A stretch of 64,000 nucleotides of DNA from JALHNI01 sp044226365 (GTDB taxonomy: Bacteria > Acidobacteriota > Terriglobia > Bryobacterales > Bryobacteraceae), in assembly GCA_044226365.1 (NCBI GenBank), contig JBGAHE010000010.1, positions 35,437 to 99,436 of the forward strand. The letters run 5' to 3'. The translations under genes and the position numbers were made by a program. The first letter of the stretch is position 1. Every line of letters begins with the position of its first letter. A model generated the notes under the pieces. The model ran no database searches, was not told the origin of the DNA, and saw only the letters and a list, made by a program, of their open reading frames with translations. Shown here piece after piece: positions 52,809-59,934 of the stretch.

Positions 52809-53603
52809 GTGCTCACTCGCCGCACACTCCTGGCCGCCGCGGCACTTCGCCTCGGCGCCACCACGGATCCAGCCTTTCACCTGATCGCCCACCGCGGCGG
52901 CATTGTCGACGACCAGCATGCCGAGAACAGCCCCGGCTCCATCCAGGCTGCCATCGGGCGCGGCTATTGGATGATTGAAGTCGACGTCCGCCGTACCCGC
53001 GACGGCGAGCCCATCCTCCAGCACGACGCGAACTTCCAACGTTTCTATGGCGAGCCTCGCAAGGTCGAGGAGATGACCTGGGACGAGATTAGCCGCCTGA
53101 CTGCTCACCCCGGCGGGACGCACCCCATCCACTTCCGCGACGTCTGCCGCATGTGCCGCGGCAAGCTCCGCCTGATGCTCGACATCAAAGGCAACGACTT
53201 TCCCGAGGCCTTCTACCAGAAGATCCGCGCGCTATTACTCGAGCATGACTTACTCCGCACCGCCTACTTACTCGGGGGCGGTTCGCGCGCCGCTCAGCTC
53301 ATCGGCCCCGGCTGTTTCCGCTCTTCCAACCGCAAATCGCTGCGCGCTGCCGTCGAGCGGGGCGAGGATGTGAAGCAGAACTACTTCCTCTTCGAGTTGG
53401 CCAGCGACTTGAACCAGGAGTCCGTTGACTTGTGCCGGCAGCATGGTGTGACGCCGGTGGCGGCGATCAACACGTTTCGCTACACCGAAGCCAAGCGCGA
53501 CGAGTGGCAAGGCGCCGTCGAGGACGCCGCGCGCGTCAAGGCGGTGGGCGTTCGCCACTTCCAAATCGACTCGCGCTACGATCCGCTCTTCGCCAGGAAG
53601 TAG
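52809..53603 (+). CDS. Exported glycerophosphodiester phosphodiesterase
   Basis: 264 residues from GTG 52809. A signal (MLTRRTLLAAAALRLGA) is followed by HLIAHRGGIVDDQHAENSPG (catalytic His, metal Glu), MIEVDVRRTRDGEPILQHD (Glu-x-Asp metal site and the HD pair) and LRLMLDIKGNDF (acid ligand). This is the GDPD TIM barrel, splitting glycerophosphodiesters to glycerol-3-phosphate. The second conserved histidine motif reads ILQHDANF. The GC skew reverses within the last third of this gene without disturbing the protein. It starts right after the UxuA-like stop. Confidence 0.9.
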   Translation: MLTRRTLLAAAALRLGATTDPAFHLIAHRGGIVDDQHAENSPGSIQAAIGRGYWMIEVDVRRTRDGEPILQHDANFQRFYGEPRKVEEMTWDEISRLTAHPGGTHPIHFRDVCRMCRGKLRLMLDIKGNDFPEAFYQKIRALLLEHDLLRTAYLLGGGSRAAQLIGPGCFRSSNRKSLRAAVERGEDVKQNYFLFELASDLNQESVDLCRQHGVTPVAAINTFRYTEAKRDEWQGAVEDAARVKAVGVRHFQIDSRYDPLFARK

Positions 53604-53616
53604 CTAAACTTGCTTC

Positions 53617-56427
53617 ATGCTCGTCCTGCCTTTTCTGCTTGCTGCCCTGGCGCAGGAACCCGCCAGCTTTAGCCTAGCCGGTGATTGGGAGGTGCGCGTG
53701 CGCGTGCCGCATGGCCCCGAACAAGTGGTGCGCGTCACGCCCCCGGTGATGACCACCGTTACCGCGGAGAAATATGACTCGCTGCCCGTCTTCAACCCCA
53801 AGGCCGGCGGTTGGGTGAAGGGGGTGCAGTTGAAGGGAGTCCGCGCTCAGGAGACGACGAGCCCCGGCTTGCTCGACACCGCCAGCTTTCGGCTGCGTCG
53901 TGGTCCGGAGCCCAATGCCCCTCTGCTTGAGCCCGGGAAGGACTACGAAGTTGACCTGCATTGGGGCACGCTGGGAAGGGTGCGGGCCGAGCAGACTGAC
54001 CAGCCGGTTTACGCCAGCTACCGGCACGCGCAACTGCGGCTCGACGCGGTGGTGCTCACTCCGTCGGGGCAGATCGTGGTGAAGCAGGGGCAGCCGCGAG
54101 CCGCTGCTCCCGAGATCCCGGCAATCGCGCCGGGCGAGCGGCATTTAGGCAACATTTACCTCGCCGGTTACCTGACCAGCTTAAATGCACAATGCCTGTT
54201 TCCGGTCCTCGAGAACGCTTATCCGGAGCGGCCGGTACCGGTGACCCCGCTAATCAGCCGGTTGACCGAAAAGCTGGACGGCGGTGGTTCGCTGCGGATT
54301 CTTGCTTGGGGCGATAGTGTTACCGACGGACGATATCTCGCCGAGCCATCGCAGCGCTGGCAGGAACAGTTCGTGGCTCGGTTGCGCCAGCGGTTTCCGA
54401 AAGCGAAGATCGAGTTACTGACGCAGGCTTGGGGCGGACGCAATACGCGGAGTTACTTGAATGAGCCTCCGGGAAGTCCGCATAACTACCAGGAGACGGT
54501 GCTGGGAGTGAAGCCCGACGTGATCGTGTCGGAGTTCGTGAACGACGCAAGCCTGAAGCCGGATGAGGTCGAAGAGCGGTATACGAAGTTACTCTCCGAC
54601 TTCCAAGGCATCGGCGCCGACTGGATCATCCTGACCCCGCATTATGTGCGTCCCGACTGGATGAACCTGACCAGCGAACATGGCGTGGACCAGGATCCGC
54701 GGCCATACGTTGCCGGGTTGCGGGCATTTACGGCCAAGCACGGCGTGACGCTGGCCGATGCCTCGTTGCGTTACGGGCGTCTGTGGCGGCAGGGGATTCC
54801 CTACAACACGCTCATGCTGAATGCGATCAATCATCCGAATGCGTTCGGGATGAAGCTGTTTGCCGATGCGCTGATGGCGTTGTTCCCGAAGCGGCCCGCG
54901 GTGGATCGCATTTTCAGTTCGTTCAACACTCATACGCCCGGTTGCGCGGTGGGTGTCGCGCAGGCCGGGAAAACCGTGTTTACGGCCGGCTACGGCATGG
55001 CGGACCTCGAGCGGGACGTGGCGATCACGCCGGAGACAGTCTTCGAGAGCGGGTCTGTGGCGAAGCAGTTTACGGCAGCGACGCTCATGTTACTGGCCCA
55101 GTCCGGGAAGATCTCACTCGATGATCCGATGCGAAAGTACCTCCCGGAGCTGCCGGATTATGGAGCGCCCTTGACGATTCGCCAAGTGATCAGTCACGTC
55201 AGCGGTCTGCGGGAATGGCGCCCGATTGCAGAGTTCGGGGGATATCCGGAAGGTACCTTTACTTATTCGAATACAGACTTGCTGCAGATGGCAACGATGC
55301 AGAAAGGGCTGAACTTCGATTCCGGAACCAACTATAGTTACAGTAATATCGGCTATAACATGTCGCCGATTCTGGTGGAAAGGGTACTGGGCGATGGGCG
55401 CAGCTTTCCGGCCTATACGGAGGAGATGATCTTCCGGCCATTGGGAATGACGCATACCGGTTGGCGCGACGACTTCCGCCGTTTGGTCCCGAATCGGGCC
55501 TTGGCCTACGGGAGGCGAGAGAACGGTAGTTGGGCATTGCAGACGCCGATTGAGAACATCATCGGCGCCGGTGGTTTGCTGACCACCGTGGGCGACTTGC
55601 TGTTGTGGAACGAGAACTTTGAGCAGGCCAAGGTAGGCGGGCCGGAGTTTGTGAAGGCCCAGCAAACGCCTGCGACGTTGAAGAGCGGCAAGACGATCGC
55701 CTATGCGGCCGGATTGACGATCAACCAGGTGGATGGGGTGCGTGAGGTATCGCACAGCGGGTCGACGGGCGGTTATCGGACATGGCTCGGCCGCTATCCG
55801 GAGCAGCATCTGTCGGTGGCGGTGCTGTGCAACTCGGCTGCCGCGAGTACCACGGAGTTGGGCCGAGAGACAGCGCGGCTGTGGTTGGGGACGACGGCTA
55901 CGCCGCCGCCCAGTCCGTATCCGATTGGCGCAGACCAACTGACGCGGCTCGAGGGCTTGTATCGCAAGTTGCGGGATAATACGACGACGGAAGCAACTTA
56001 TCGGCAAGGTAAGTTCGCGTTCGGCCAGACGGAGTTGATTCCAACGGGACCGGAACAGTTTGTTACGCGAAGCGGAACGATGTATCAGTTCTCCGGCAGC
56101 CGTCTGAATGTGACGACACCGAACGGGGAAGTGACTTATGAGCGAGTGGAGAGATGGAAGCCGGCGGCCGCGGAGCTGGTGAGTTACTCCGGCAGTTACT
56201 CGAGCGCGGAGACGAATTCTACCGTCGCCGTTAAGGCGGAAGGTGGCCAACTGAGTTATCAGGTGGGCGTGTTGCCGAGCGTGAAGCTGAAGCCGGCGTT
56301 TCGGGATTCGTTCTCGTCGCCCAATGGCGCTTCGGTGACGTTCGTGCGGGATCCGAACGGCCGAGTGACCGGGCTGACGGTGGGCGATGACCGCGTGTGG
56401 GGACTGCGCTTTACGCGGGGCCGATAG
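53617..56427 (+). CDS. SGNH hydrolase and beta-lactamase-fold serine hydrolase fusion, exported
   Basis: 936 residues. An N-terminal signal (LVLPFLLAALAQEP) and beta-rich region precede an SGNH domain at about 225-440: block I WGDSVTDGR (Ser234), block II AWGGRNTRSY, block III SEFVNDASL and block V region NAINHPNAFG, whose usual Asp of DxxH is Ala here. From about 455 a class C beta-lactamase/penicillin-binding-like domain follows: SVAK (Ser480, Lys483), YSN (575-577), and HSGSTGG (713-719) replacing KTG. A C-terminal lipocalin-like beta region ends the protein. Both halves are esterase/peptidase-like. It is 14 bp downstream of GDPD and 1 bp upstream of the next hydrolase. Confidence 0.85.
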   Translation: MLVLPFLLAALAQEPASFSLAGDWEVRVRVPHGPEQVVRVTPPVMTTVTAEKYDSLPVFNPKAGGWVKGVQLKGVRAQETTSPGLLDTASFRLRRGPEPNAPLLEPGKDYEVDLHWGTLGRVRAEQTDQPVYASYRHAQLRLDAVVLTPSGQIVVKQGQPRAAAPEIPAIAPGERHLGNIYLAGYLTSLNAQCLFPVLENAYPERPVPVTPLISRLTEKLDGGGSLRILAWGDSVTDGRYLAEPSQRWQEQFVARLRQRFPKAKIELLTQAWGGRNTRSYLNEPPGSPHNYQETVLGVKPDVIVSEFVNDASLKPDEVEERYTKLLSDFQGIGADWIILTPHYVRPDWMNLTSEHGVDQDPRPYVAGLRAFTAKHGVTLADASLRYGRLWRQGIPYNTLMLNAINHPNAFGMKLFADALMALFPKRPAVDRIFSSFNTHTPGCAVGVAQAGKTVFTAGYGMADLERDVAITPETVFESGSVAKQFTAATLMLLAQSGKISLDDPMRKYLPELPDYGAPLTIRQVISHVSGLREWRPIAEFGGYPEGTFTYSNTDLLQMATMQKGLNFDSGTNYSYSNIGYNMSPILVERVLGDGRSFPAYTEEMIFRPLGMTHTGWRDDFRRLVPNRALAYGRRENGSWALQTPIENIIGAGGLLTTVGDLLLWNENFEQAKVGGPEFVKAQQTPATLKSGKTIAYAAGLTINQVDGVREVSHSGSTGGYRTWLGRYPEQHLSVAVLCNSAAASTTELGRETARLWLGTTATPPPSPYPIGADQLTRLEGLYRKLRDNTTTEATYRQGKFAFGQTELIPTGPEQFVTRSGTMYQFSGSRLNVTTPNGEVTYERVERWKPAAAELVSYSGSYSSAETNSTVAVKAEGGQLSYQVGVLPSVKLKPAFRDSFSSPNGASVTFVRDPNGRVTGLTVGDDRVWGLRFTRGR

Positions 56428-57255
56428 ATGTGGCGACGCCATTTTCTGAGCGCGTGGTGGCAGGCGACCGAGCCTGACATCCGGACGGTGCCTGTGGACT
56501 TGACCGTGCCGGCGTTGAGCGACGGTGCGCCGCGGGCGGGACAGCGCGTGAAAGTTCCGCTGCCGGGCACCGAGATCTATCACGTGCTGTATCTGCCGGT
56601 GGATTGGACTCCGCGGCGGCGCTACCCGGTGATCGTGGAGTATGCGGGCAACGGGAACTACCGCAACGAGTACGGCGATGTCTCGACGGGGCGGCCCGAG
56701 GGGAGTAACCTCGGTTACGGCCTGAGCGGCGGACGCGGGGCGATCTGGTTGTGTTTGCCCTACATCGATGGGGCGCATCGCGCGAATCAGTTGACGTGGT
56801 GGGGCGATGCGGAGGAGACGACGGCTTATTGCCGACGGACGGTGCGGCAGGTGTGCGCGGAGTACGGCGGAGACCGGAAGCGCGTGCTGTTGGCGGGCTT
56901 TTCGCGCGGCGCCATTGCGTGCAACTATCTGGGGCTGCGCGATGCGGAGACGGCGAAGCTGTGGCGCGGCTTCTTTGCTTATAGCCACTATGACGGGGTG
57001 CGGACGTGGGGCTATGTGGGTGACGACCGGGCCTCGGCGCTCGAGCGTTTGAAACGGCTGGGCAAGCGTCCGGTGTTCATTTGCCACGAACGTAGCGTGG
57101 AGCCAACGCGGCGTTATCTCGAGGAGACGGGAGTGCGCGGGCGGTTCACCGTGAGGACCTTGCCATTCCGCAACCACAACGATGCTTGGGTGCTGCGCGA
57201 CGTCCCGTTGCGGCGGGAAGCGCGGGCCTGGATGCGGCAGGTTCTCGGGATATGA
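56428..57255 (+). CDS. Alpha/beta hydrolase-fold esterase-like protein
   Basis: 275 residues. After the N-terminal region, YRVDWTPRRRYPV-type strand sequence leads to IVEYAGNGNYRNEYGD, and the nucleophile elbow is LLAGFSRGAIACNYLG (Ser in GFSRG). A late histidine in FRNHNDAWVLRD is a plausible catalytic partner. It resembles bacterial feruloyl/acetyl esterase-like hydrolases without a lid. The start MWRRHFLSAWW is odd for a signal peptide. It begins immediately after the SGNH/beta-lactamase fusion, so both are translated from one mRNA. Confidence 0.7.
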   Translation: MWRRHFLSAWWQATEPDIRTVPVDLTVPALSDGAPRAGQRVKVPLPGTEIYHVLYLPVDWTPRRRYPVIVEYAGNGNYRNEYGDVSTGRPEGSNLGYGLSGGRGAIWLCLPYIDGAHRANQLTWWGDAEETTAYCRRTVRQVCAEYGGDRKRVLLAGFSRGAIACNYLGLRDAETAKLWRGFFAYSHYDGVRTWGYVGDDRASALERLKRLGKRPVFICHERSVEPTRRYLEETGVRGRFTVRTLPFRNHNDAWVLRDVPLRREARAWMRQVLGI

Positions 57256-57264
57256 TCGAGAACC

Positions 57265-58035
57265 ATGTACGAGAAATTGTTTGATCTGACCGGGCGCGTG
57301 GCGCTGATTACGGGCGGCAGCCGCGGGCTGGGCAAGGCGATGGCGCGCGCTTACGCGGAGCATGGCGCTTCGATTCTGATTTGCTCTCGCAATGAAGAGG
57401 AACTGAAGGGCGCGGCGGCCGAGATCGGCGAAGGCTTGCCGGTGCGCGTGGAGTGGATGACGGCCGACTTGGCCGACCGGAGCGAGGCGCAGCGGGTCGC
57501 GGAGGAAGCGCTGAAGCGGTTTGGCCGGGTGGATGTGCTGGTGAACAATGCGGGCGGCAATCAGCCGCAGCGGGCCGATCAGATTACGGATGAAGCGTGG
57601 GACCGCATCATCGAGTTGAACCTTTCGGGCATCATGCGGCTGACGCGCGCTTTGCTGCCGCAGATGATGGAGCGGGGCTGGGGTCGCGTGATCCATACGT
57701 CGTCCGTGCTGGGCTTGGGCGGCAAGAAAGAGCGCAACGTGTATAGCGCGACGAAGTCGGCGTTGGTGGGCATGGCGCGGTCGAGCGCGCTGGATCTGGG
57801 GCCGTATGGCGTGACGGTGAATTGCATTGCGCCGGGTCCGTTCCTGACGGAACTGCCGCTCGGGCTGCTGAACGACGAGCAGAAGAAAGAGTTCACGGAA
57901 CGGACGGCGCTGAAGCGTTGGGGCAAGCCGGAAGAGATCGCCGGCGTGGCGCTGTTGTTGGGGACGGACGCGGGGAGCTATATTACGGGCACGACGGTAC
58001 TGATCGATGGCGGCACGCTGGCTAATATTCTTTAG
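57265..58035 (+). CDS. Short-chain dehydrogenase/reductase (glucose/gluconate 5-dehydrogenase-like)
   Basis: 256 residues, fully intact. LTGRVALITGGSRGLGKAMA binds NAD(P), VDVLVNNAGGNQP follows, the catalytic triad is Ser in IHTSSVLGLGG, Tyr and Lys in YSATKSALVG, and the C-terminus IDGGTLANIL is typical. Similarity to gluconate 5-dehydrogenases (VNNAGGNQP block, FTERTALKRWGKPEEI) suggests a sugar or sugar-acid substrate, as the neighbours do. It is cytoplasmic. It overlaps DUF1080 by 29 bp. Confidence 0.9.
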   Translation: MYEKLFDLTGRVALITGGSRGLGKAMARAYAEHGASILICSRNEEELKGAAAEIGEGLPVRVEWMTADLADRSEAQRVAEEALKRFGRVDVLVNNAGGNQPQRADQITDEAWDRIIELNLSGIMRLTRALLPQMMERGWGRVIHTSSVLGLGGKKERNVYSATKSALVGMARSSALDLGPYGVTVNCIAPGPFLTELPLGLLNDEQKKEFTERTALKRWGKPEEIAGVALLLGTDAGSYITGTTVLIDGGTLANIL

Positions 58036-58636
58036 CCTGCTGCTGCGGGCCGAGGACGGCTTTGTGCCGTTGTTCGATGGGAAGTCGTTGGCCGGTTGGT
58101 TCGTGGTGAACCAGATGGGGCCGGGCTTTCTGGTGCGCGACGGCATGATTGTCTGCCCACCGGAGGGCGGGCAGAAGCTGATGACGGACAAGGAGTACGC
58201 GAATTTCATTTTGCGGCTCGAGTTCAAGCTGACGGCCGATGCCAACAACGGGATCGGGATACGGGCGCCGAAGGTGGGGCAGACCTCCGTGCACGGGATG
58301 GAGATCCAGATTCTGGATCAGAGCGGGCCGCTGTACGGGCCGATGAAGCTGAAGCCGGAGCAGTATCACGGCTCGATTTACGAGGTGTGGCCGGCGCGGA
58401 CAGGCTTTCTGAAGCCGCCCGGCGAATGGAACGAGCAGGAGATCCGCGCCGACGGGCGGCGGATCACGGTGCGCCTGAACGGCGTGGTGATTCTGGAGGC
58501 GGATCTGGACTTGGTGCGGGAGCCGGACGTGCTCAAGAAGCATCCGGGCTTGCAGCGCAAGAGCGGGCACATTGTGCTGCTGGGTCACCAGTCGCACATC
58601 GAGTTCCGCCATCTGCGGATTCGGGAACTGCCTTAG
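58007..58636 (+). CDS. DUF1080 family (3-keto-disaccharide hydrolase domain) exported protein
   Basis: 209 residues. A short signal (MAARWLIFFSLLLRAE) precedes the LamG-like jelly roll: GFVPLFDGKSLAGWFVV, MIVCPPEGGQKLMTDKEY, FILRLEFKLTADANNGIGI, GMEIQILDQSG and GEWNEQEIRADGRRITVRLN are the standard PF06439 blocks, with the active-site acid region in MEIQILD. Known members cleave 3-keto-glycosides or hydrate 3-keto-2-hydroxyglucal. Its start overlaps the SDR by 29 bp; its TAG stop shares TTAG with the convergent UxuA-like gene. Confidence 0.9.
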   Translation: MAARWLIFFSLLLRAEDGFVPLFDGKSLAGWFVVNQMGPGFLVRDGMIVCPPEGGQKLMTDKEYANFILRLEFKLTADANNGIGIRAPKVGQTSVHGMEIQILDQSGPLYGPMKLKPEQYHGSIYEVWPARTGFLKPPGEWNEQEIRADGRRITVRLNGVVILEADLDLVREPDVLKKHPGLQRKSGHIVLLGHQSHIEFRHLRIRELP

Positions 58637-59679
58637 CCGACTTCGCGGTTGGCCTGACGGAGCATGGAGCGCATATTGGCAATCGCGTAGGCGACGCCGG
58701 CGCGGCGGAACTTGTCGTCGCCCGCGAAGCCCGGGATGTGATCGGGCTGCGCGGTGCCGTTGAACTTCACTTGGCGGAGGGCCTTCATGACGGCGGCCAT
58801 GTCCAGGTAGCCGTCGTCGGGGAAGGTCTCGATGAACTCGGGCATGGGGCGGGAGACGTTGCGGAAGTGGACGTCCAGGATCTTGCCGCGGCCGCCGAAG
58901 TCTTTGATCATGCCGAAGACGTCTTTGCCCATCTGGTCGCCGCCTTCGGACCAGGTGCCGATGCAGAAGGTGAGTCCCCAGTGCCGGGAGTTGCCGGCGA
59001 TCTGTTCGGCGCGGCGGTAGCCGTCGTAGTGGATGAAGAGCTTGGCGACGCCGTTCATCATGGCGACGGGCGGGTCGTCGGGGTGGAGGGCGAGTTGGAC
59101 ATTTGCTTTTTCGGCGACGGGAAGCACGGCCTTGATGAAGTAGGTGTAGGTGCTCCAGATGTCGTCAGCGGTGTAGACACGGTCGAAGGCTTGTTTCTCG
59201 ACTTTGTCGCGAAAATCGCTGAGCTTGAACTGGCGGGCTTTGTAGCCACGAGCGGTGAGGACTTCGGAGGTGGTGTAGGTGTTGGCGGGGTGCCAGTCGA
59301 TGTTGGCGACGGGGATTTGCAGGCGTCCGCAGTCGGTGAGGAAGCGGTTGAATTCGTCGATGTCCTGGTCGCGGCCGGGTTGGCCGAGTTGGAGGCGGGT
59401 GCGGCGGTAGGTGTAGTTGACGGCGGAATGGATGACCATGTTGAAGCGGCGGAGCCGTTCCTGGGTGGCCTTCATGAAGTCGTAGGTGGTGGACTCGCCG
59501 AACTCGATGCGGGCGTGGCGGATGCCGAGCTGCTGGAGGAAGAGCAGGTCGTCGTCGGTCATCGTGCGGATGGGCATGCGGTGGGAGAGCTTGAGGTTCG
59601 CGGGATCGTACTCGTCGATCGGGGTGCCTGCGAAGGCCGGAGCGGCGAAGAGGGACAGGGCGTGGCGGCGCGTCAGCAT
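58633..59679 (-). CDS. Exported mannonate dehydratase-like TIM-barrel protein (second paralogue)
   Basis: 348 residues from ATG 59679. The leader MLTRRHALSLFAAPAFA is Tat-like. The barrel has VQLALHPDDPPVAMMNGVA (HPDDPP), LTFCIGTWSEGGDQ (the classic GTWSEGG), ILDVHFRNVSRPMPEFIET and QPDHIPGF, all matching UxuA ligand blocks better than the 51741 paralogue does. The distance to UxuA is still large. It is convergent with DUF1080 and divergent from the sialate O-acetylesterase, with a 255-bp gap. Confidence 0.82.
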   Translation of the reverse strand: MLTRRHALSLFAAPAFAGTPIDEYDPANLKLSHRMPIRTMTDDDLLFLQQLGIRHARIEFGESTTYDFMKATQERLRRFNMVIHSAVNYTYRRTRLQLGQPGRDQDIDEFNRFLTDCGRLQIPVANIDWHPANTYTTSEVLTARGYKARQFKLSDFRDKVEKQAFDRVYTADDIWSTYTYFIKAVLPVAEKANVQLALHPDDPPVAMMNGVAKLFIHYDGYRRAEQIAGNSRHWGLTFCIGTWSEGGDQMGKDVFGMIKDFGGRGKILDVHFRNVSRPMPEFIETFPDDGYLDMAAVMKALRQVKFNGTAQPDHIPGFAGDDKFRRAGVAYAIANMRSMLRQANREVG

Positions 59680-59800
59680 GGGCGCGATTATACATGACGA
59701 AACGAACCCGGGAGTAGTTGATTCGGTGGGAGTTACGTTTTTCGGGGCGCCGCGGCGGGCAAGCGAGGGGTAGAGCCGTCCCACGATTCAGGGTCGCACG

Positions 59801-59869
59801 CCAAACCTAAGCCCCCGGGGCGGCGCTCAGGGAGTCGGGCGGGGAAGTGGCTGACGGGCCTAGGTTTGG
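59801..59869. other. Long imperfect inverted repeat upstream of the sialate O-acetylesterase
   Basis: CCAAACCTAAGCCC (59801-59814) pairs with GGGCCTAGGTTTGG (59856-59869) with one mismatch, enclosing a GC-rich 41-nt loop. It lies in a 255-bp divergent gap (59680-59934) that has no ORF. After it are an AAAATTTTTGG run and a TATAAT at 59912-59917 close to the ATG at 59935. Confidence 0.4.
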
Positions 59870-59911
59870 AGGCGGGCAAAATTTTTGGAATGCGCCGTGA
59901 TCGGGACTTAT

Positions 59912-59917
59912 ATAATG
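59912..59917 (+). promoter_or_regulatory. Possible -10 box for the sialate O-acetylesterase gene
   Basis: A perfect TATAAT, 17 bases upstream of ATG 59935, with no strong -35. A GGAG ribosome site follows at about 59924. If used, the leader would be about 12 nt. Confidence 0.3.
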
Positions 59918-59934
59918 CCCGACGGAGCTTCCAT

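Noticed and set aside
29601..53450. Interpretation of the composition block as a prophage or integrative island
   Set aside because: It holds no integrase, transposase, phage structural gene or tRNA-flanking direct repeat; genes are ordinary chromosomal types, and only strand skew changes, not overall GC.
55114..58248. A 1,044-codon open frame on the minus strand
   Set aside because: It is antisense to four well-supported plus-strand genes, has arginine/histidine/proline-rich composition with no domain, and arises because high-GC third positions suppress stops.
59790..59880. Cyclic di-GMP (GEMM) riboswitch upstream of the esterase
   Set aside because: A CAAACC-like stretch is present, but the required core arrangement and the second conserved stem are not.
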